From: Pirellulaceae bacterium
GTDB taxonomy: Bacteria; Planctomycetota; Planctomycetia; Pirellulales; Pirellulaceae
Reading direction: 5' to 3'
DNA: 35,552 bases
Assembly (NCBI GenBank): GCA_016784735.1
Contig: JADHUC010000098.1
Coordinates: 1 to 35,552 of the forward strand
Shown here: piece after piece, positions 31,452 through 35,552 of the stretch
Position numbering within the stretch: position 1 is the first letter of the stretch
How the letters are laid out: each line of letters starts with the position of its first letter
Made by a program: the position numbers and the translations under genes
The notes under the pieces: model-generated
What the model saw: the letters and a program-made list of their open reading frames with translations, nothing else
Told to the model about the DNA's origin: nothing
The model's database searches: none

Positions 31452-33647
31452 TCAATCGGCCTTCCGAACCGTGGTGCCCGTTCGTGAAACCGAGAAGTAG
31501 AAAGTCACGCCCCGGTCTGCGTTTCTTGCCACCCACAGGCGTCCATGGTGCGCTTCCACAATGCTCCGGCAAATCGATAGGCCAAGCCCCATCCCGCCAG
31601 GTTTGGTTGTGAAGAAGCCCTGGAACACCTTGTCTAGATCCGCTGCGGCGATGCCATTACCGTTATCAGAGATGGATACGTGGATCTCGCCGCTGGGCCC
31701 CGGCGATGTCTTGATCACGACATTTCGATCGCCCGGATCATTCTCGGCGGTCGCTTCGGTCGCATTTCGCAGCAGATTGATGATGACTTGCTCGATCTGA
31801 ATCCGGTCGATCATCGTCTGCGGTAGATTATCGTCCAGCTCGCAGCCAATGCTGACACGGCCGCGGCGAGCCTCGGCTTCGAAGATGCGCAGAATGCCGT
31901 TGACCACGTCGTTTATGTCGTTGGTCGAACGATGGGGAGTCGTGTCGCTTACAAAGTTACGGAGGAAATTGACAATGCGCCCCGCACGCTGGGCTTGCTC
32001 GGTGATTTCCTGGAATGTGCCGCGCAACTCGTCGGTAACGTTGCCTCCTGCCTCCCGTTCGAGCAGCGCCGCGCATATCTCGCTTTGCAGGGATATCGCG
32101 ACCAGGGGCTGGTTCAATTCGTGAGCCAGACCGGAGGCCATTTCTCCTGCCGTGCTAACCCGAGAGAAGTGGGCCAGTTGTGCAGCCCGTTCGTTCAGCG
32201 ATTCTTCGGCTCGTTTCCTCCGAGCCGCTTCGTCCTTCAACTCGGCGACCATCGCGTTCAAGGTTGCCGTGCGTTCATGGACCCTGGCCTCCAGTTCCTC
32301 GTTCAACCGCCGGAGCGCTTCCTCGGCGTGTTTACGTTTCGTGTTGTCGCGCAGAATTGCCAGCAGGTGGGATTGCCCGCGATAGTTGAACGGGACACCG
32401 CGGACTTCGACATCGAACGACGTGGCGTCTTTACGAACATCCTTCGCCTCGGAGTAGAACGGTTGCCCTCGACGGATCGATTCAACGAACCTGTCGAACA
32501 GCGGATGCGAGTCCGGATGAATGACTCCTTGCGCCGCGAAGTCCAGCAATTCGTCCCGTGAGTAACCGTGCATGCTACAGAAAGCGGGGTTCACTTCGAC
32601 GAACGTGCCAAGTTGATCGAGAATTGCCAATCCGTCCGTCGTCGCCTCGAAAATGCCGCGGTATTGTTCTTCGCTCTGGCGTAGTTTCTGCTCCGCTTGC
32701 TTTGTTTCCGTCACATCCACCGCCACGCCATCGACGACCATCGCACCTGGTTCGCCGTCCTGGACCGAGAAGCGATCGCGAAGCCAAATCCAATCGCCGG
32801 ACGCTCGTTGAATTCGGTACTCCACCTCGTATGTCTGCCCCGGCGCCATCGATGTGAGAATCTCATCCACGTGGCCGACGTCATCCGGATGAATGGAATC
32901 GTGCCAGAGCATTGGCTGGCTCAGAAGTGACTTCCTTGAGTGGCCAAGTATCTGCGCTACATTGGATGAGTAGTATGCGCCCCCGCTGTCCGCGGCGTAG
33001 GTGTAGACAACTCCGCTCGTGCCTTCGGTGACGCGGCGATACCGATCCTGACTCTCACGCAGTGCTCCCAACACCCGCTTCTGTTCAGTGATGTCCGTGC
33101 ACACCCCTGTCATCAGCTCTACGTCCCCATCATCGTCGGCTATGGGGAAGCCACGCTCGCTAATCCATCGAACCGATCCGTCGGGCCGAACGATTCTGTA
33201 TTCACAACTGTAAGACCTGCCCCCGGCGTGGCATTCATCGAGAATCGAAGCATATTTCTCTCGGTCTTCCGAGTGAATCGATTCCATAAAGGATCCTGGT
33301 CTCTCCATACACTCGTCGACGGAGCGCCCCCAGATCGCTTCATAGGCCGGGCTGACATAAACCTGTTGACTGACACCCGGTTTGCTTATCCAGAACACGT
33401 CTTGGATCGTTTCGGTCACCAGCCTGAATCGACGGTCGTGGGACTTGGCCGACTGGAGATTGGCGGCACGGAGCTTCTCGTTTTCGCGTTCGAGCTCTCT
33501 CTGGCGGAGTTGAAGCGAACGGACCAGCGATTGAAGTTCCTCGGGTGGGGTGCTGGCGATACGGGCGGCGCCGTCTGTCTTCGACGATTCCGCCTGTCTG
33601 TCGAGAAAGCCGGCCCGGTCGGAGGTGGTATCGGGGTTTTCCGCCAT
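31452..33647 (-). CDS. Soluble multi-PAS sensor histidine kinase (FixL-like)
   Basis: 731 residues with no membrane helix. After a coiled coil (about 35-68) come three PAS/PAC units (about 72-190, 200-320 and 328-445), each with a PAC ending such as Asp-Ile-Thr-Glu-Gln-Lys. A second coiled coil leads to HisKA with Gly-Leu-Ala-His-Glu-Leu-Asn-Gln-Pro-Leu. The HATPase shows an Asn-Leu-Leu-Arg-Asn-Ala N-box, Asp-Asn-Gly-Asn-Gly-Ile and Gly-Met-Gly-Leu-Gly-Leu. This resembles FixL/TodS-type kinases. Heme or flavin binding by the PAS domains is possible, but no ligand can be assigned. The start at ATG 33647 has AGGAA six bases upstream. The partner regulator is 232 bases downstream. Confidence 0.88.
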   Translation of the reverse strand: MAENPDTTSDRAGFLDRQAESSKTDGAARIASTPPEELQSLVRSLQLRQRELERENEKLRAANLQSAKSHDRRFRLVTETIQDVFWISKPGVSQQVYVSPAYEAIWGRSVDECMERPGSFMESIHSEDREKYASILDECHAGGRSYSCEYRIVRPDGSVRWISERGFPIADDDGDVELMTGVCTDITEQKRVLGALRESQDRYRRVTEGTSGVVYTYAADSGGAYYSSNVAQILGHSRKSLLSQPMLWHDSIHPDDVGHVDEILTSMAPGQTYEVEYRIQRASGDWIWLRDRFSVQDGEPGAMVVDGVAVDVTETKQAEQKLRQSEEQYRGIFEATTDGLAILDQLGTFVEVNPAFCSMHGYSRDELLDFAAQGVIHPDSHPLFDRFVESIRRGQPFYSEAKDVRKDATSFDVEVRGVPFNYRGQSHLLAILRDNTKRKHAEEALRRLNEELEARVHERTATLNAMVAELKDEAARRKRAEESLNERAAQLAHFSRVSTAGEMASGLAHELNQPLVAISLQSEICAALLEREAGGNVTDELRGTFQEITEQAQRAGRIVNFLRNFVSDTTPHRSTNDINDVVNGILRIFEAEARRGRVSIGCELDDNLPQTMIDRIQIEQVIINLLRNATEATAENDPGDRNVVIKTSPGPSGEIHVSISDNGNGIAAADLDKVFQGFFTTKPGGMGLGLSICRSIVEAHHGRLWVARNADRGVTFYFSVSRTGTTVRKAD

Positions 33648-33788
33648 TGTGCTTTCCTGGCAAGAGCGTCAAGCAGGATATGTTATACTGCACCGTGCCA
33701 TCGCGTGCGACGAGAAAGTCGGCGACGAGCGAAAAGTGTATCAGAAGCGTCCAGCGGCGTGCGAGAGGGTCGGCGCCCTTTTGCGAGA

Positions 33789-34433
33789 TCAAGCCAGAGG
33801 GGCACTTGTTTGGGGGTCGCTGGCCAATTGGTCCGGCACCAGTTCACGGATGGACGCGAGCACGTCGTGCTCGGATGGTGCGTCGAGAGCTAGATGAAGC
33901 ATGGAAACAGCATCGCGTTTGATCATCGCCACGGGTACTCGGAGCTTAAGTTTCGTGTTCCCACCGTGCGTGACAAGTGCCTCGGTAACGGGGAAGAAGT
34001 CGTGGAAATCGTGGGAAAGAGCGTTCACCGGGTCCGCAAATCCCCGCAGATGAACGGTTCCCTCGATGTCGTATCCCAGGCAAGCCAACATTGCAGGAAA
34101 CCGCCGTTTTTCTCGGCGGGCGTTTGCTTGTTTCTCTGGCGCTTCATGGCGGCGGGTGGTGACAAGCACCATGCCGATGTGGTCCTTACGCACAGCCGCC
34201 GTGGGAAGTTGTGCCGCCCGGACGTTCTGGGAAGCTCGGAAGACTTCGACATCGTCCATCGCGAGAAAGTCAGTCGTTGGATCGTTCAACGTATCCAGGA
34301 GCCGATGCCCGTAGGTGCGCACCACCCCCCTGAAAAAGTGTTCCGCCGTAACCACCGTGACAGACAGTTCTTGCGAGTCCACTGAAACTACCCCTCGATG
34401 CACAGAAAATGGAGCTTTGCTAAATACTAGCAT
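33789..34433 (-). CDS. Conserved-looking protein of unknown function with an internal duplication
   Basis: 214 codons, start uncertain (ATG 34433 has no clear ribosome site). Two halves align. Residues about 30-92 (Phe-Phe-Arg-Gly-Val-Val, a turn with Asp-Pro-x-x-Asp-Phe, then Thr-Ala-Ala-Val-Arg-Lys-Asp-His-Ile) parallel about 125-185 (Gly-Thr-Val-His-Leu-Arg-Gly-Phe, His-Asp-Phe-Phe-Pro, then Val-Ala-Met-Ile-Lys-Arg-Asp-Ala-Val). Each half reads as a small beta-barrel-like unit. No catalytic or membrane motif is seen. Competing plus-strand frames are less protein-like. It may be cotranscribed with the FixL/FixJ-like pair, but the 141-base gap leaves this open. Confidence 0.5.
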   Translation of the reverse strand: MLVFSKAPFSVHRGVVSVDSQELSVTVVTAEHFFRGVVRTYGHRLLDTLNDPTTDFLAMDDVEVFRASQNVRAAQLPTAAVRKDHIGMVLVTTRRHEAPEKQANARREKRRFPAMLACLGYDIEGTVHLRGFADPVNALSHDFHDFFPVTEALVTHGGNTKLKLRVPVAMIKRDAVSMLHLALDAPSEHDVLASIRELVPDQLASDPQTSAPLA

Positions 34434-34481
34434 TCTGGACAGAATTGTCCGGAGGTACCCCTGGAGAAAAACAAAAAGCGG

Positions 34482-34497
34482 TTGACGGCAACGTCAA
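34482..34497. promoter_or_regulatory. Dyad upstream of the PQQ-propeller gene
   Basis: TTGACGGCAACGTCAA is a perfect 6-bp inverted repeat with a four-base centre, about 125 bases before the start. It could be a regulator site or include a -35 box. No matching second copy was found in the window. Confidence 0.25.
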
Positions 34498-34622
34498 ACG
34501 CGAGAAGTATTGACGGTCCTGTGGATTAACCACGCACCGCTTGCCACGGATCATGCTGGTTGCGGTCCGGTTCCGTCGCAGAGAATGACTCGATATGAAC
34601 GGCAAGAAGGAGTATCGTCGCG

Positions 34623-35552
34623 ATGAGAAATGCACGCATATCGTGCCTGGCAATACTGGCCGCAGCATTGTTTTCACCGTTGCTCACTTGGGCCGAGGAC
34701 TGGCCCACTTACCTGCATGACAACCAGCGGACCGGCGTTACGCCGGAGACGCTGCGTCCACCGCTTGAGCTCGACTGGATATTCCGTTCGCCGTTTACTC
34801 CGGCGGAAGGATGGGCGTTGCCGGTCAACGGGTACGGTGCTCGCAAGAACAAACCGAACATCAGCCATGACGATGCGTTCCGCGTGATTGCCGTCGGAGA
34901 TACCTGCTACTTCTGCTCGTCGGCCGAGAATTGTGTGTATGCGATCGACACGGCTAAGGGCACGGTGAAATGGGTCTTCTTCACCAATGCGGCACCGCGT
35001 TTGGCACCGGCGTTTTGGCGCGGAAACTTGTATGTAGGGGCCGACGACGGTGTATTCCGCTGCCTTGACGCGCGCGACGGGACGTTGCGTTGGCAGGTTC
35101 GTGCCGCGCCGCGCGACGACCTGGTTTTGGGGCAAGGGCGATTCAGTTCCGCGTGGCCGATCCGTGCCGGCGGGATCGTCCACGACGGAATCGTGTACTT
35201 CACGGCCGGCCTGTTTCCGTACCAGCATTTGTATTTCTACGCAGTTGACGCCCAGGACGGCCAAGTCCGCTGGTGCCGTCAGATTGACGACGGCGGCCGT
35301 TTGGACCATGTGCCGCAAGGCCACGTACTGGCTGCCGAGGACTCGCTTTTCACCACGTCGCGCGCCGCGCCCGCTCGCTGGAGCAAGAATGACGGCAGTC
35401 GCATGGACTTCAACACGCCTTTCCCGCAAGAAGTTCCCAAGGCCCACGAGTATCGCTTCTACAACGGCGGCAGCAACGCCCAGATCTGGAAAGGTCGAAA
35501 CATCGTTTATGGACGCGCGTGCATTCTCGCGTACGATCCGGACGGCGAACTC
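34623..35552 (+). CDS. Exported PQQ-like beta-propeller repeat protein (3' partial)
   Basis: The frame from ATG 34623 is open to the window end: 310 codons, continuing beyond. AAGGAG lies ten bases upstream. Residues 1-22 form a Sec signal peptide (Met-Arg-Asn-Ala-Arg, hydrophobic core, Leu-Thr-Trp-Ala-Glu-Asp). Mature residues show the propeller repeat pattern: Val-Tyr-Ala-Ile-Asp-Thr-Ala-Lys-Gly-Thr-Val-Lys-Trp, Phe-Arg-Cys-Leu-Asp-Ala-Arg-Asp-Gly-Thr-Leu-Arg-Trp and Tyr-Ala-Val-Asp-Ala-Gln-Asp-Gly-Gln-Val-Arg-Trp. Such proteins are abundant in planctomycetes. PQQ binding is not implied by these repeats alone. It appears unrelated to the sulfate island. Confidence 0.85.
   Translation, partial: MRNARISCLAILAAALFSPLLTWAEDWPTYLHDNQRTGVTPETLRPPLELDWIFRSPFTPAEGWALPVNGYGARKNKPNISHDDAFRVIAVGDTCYFCSSAENCVYAIDTAKGTVKWVFFTNAAPRLAPAFWRGNLYVGADDGVFRCLDARDGTLRWQVRAAPRDDLVLGQGRFSSAWPIRAGGIVHDGIVYFTAGLFPYQHLYFYAVDAQDGQVRWCRQIDDGGRLDHVPQGHVLAAEDSLFTTSRAAPARWSKNDGSRMDFNTPFPQEVPKAHEYRFYNGGSNAQIWKGRNIVYGRACILAYDPDGEL

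Noticed and set aside
33894..34385. Plus-strand frame overlapping the unknown minus-strand gene
   Set aside because: Lower protein-likeness, no ribosome site, and the minus-strand frame shows an internal duplication at protein level.

Overview
The window carries an almost complete dissimilatory sulfate-reduction locus. In order on the plus strand from 7263 to 30017 are aprB-aprA, a zinc-ribbon gene, a YkgJ-type gene, qmoA-qmoB-qmoC, sat, an osmC-like gene, dsrC, an RsbRD-domain gene, dsrM-K-J-O-P, dsrA-dsrB-dsrD, a dsrL-like flavoprotein and dsrN (siroheme amidase). Sat and AprBA activate sulfate and reduce APS to sulfite, with electrons from the menaquinol pool through QmoABC. DsrAB with DsrC and DsrD reduces sulfite. 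DsrMKJOP re-reduces the DsrC trisulfide. DsrN supplies amidated siroheme. The presence of dsrD, aprBA-qmoABC and sat together points to the reductive direction.

Host: the coding sequence is GC-rich. The gaps hold hairpin repeats of the GTAGGTCAGGC/GTAGGTCCCG type that I associate with Planctomycetes, and the right end opens a signal-peptide PQQ-like beta-propeller gene common in that phylum. I therefore infer a sulfate-reducing planctomycete or a relative. This rests on recognition, not on a phylogeny.

Left flank (1-6969): the tail of a DsrM-like gene overlaps a second DsrK-like gene (222-1829). This pair meets, stop codon against stop codon, a minus-strand four-gene cassette (6073 to 1830): an atypical protein kinase, a histidine kinase with an N-terminal Rossmann domain, a response regulator fused to a GcvH-like domain, and a protein made of two fused DsrC domains. 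This cassette is the most novel part of the window and looks like a sulfur- or redox-sensing module. Rex, the NADH-responsive repressor, follows at 6337. Three copies of one Rex-like operator lie in the kinase/rex gap (one) and upstream of aprB (two, exactly 42 bp apart), suggesting that NADH/NAD+ ratio coordinates both sides.

Right flank (30018-35552): a 557-bp stretch without a recognisable gene, then a minus-strand FixJ-type regulator and a soluble triple-PAS FixL-like kinase, an unknown protein with an internal duplication, and the partial PQQ-propeller gene.

Two hairpin repeats sit in frame inside genes: a 24-bp palindrome in the histidine kinase and a 55-bp element in dsrN. Others interrupt the qmoB/qmoC and dsrC/rsbRD gaps. 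Intrinsic terminators split the island after dsrP and after dsrL.
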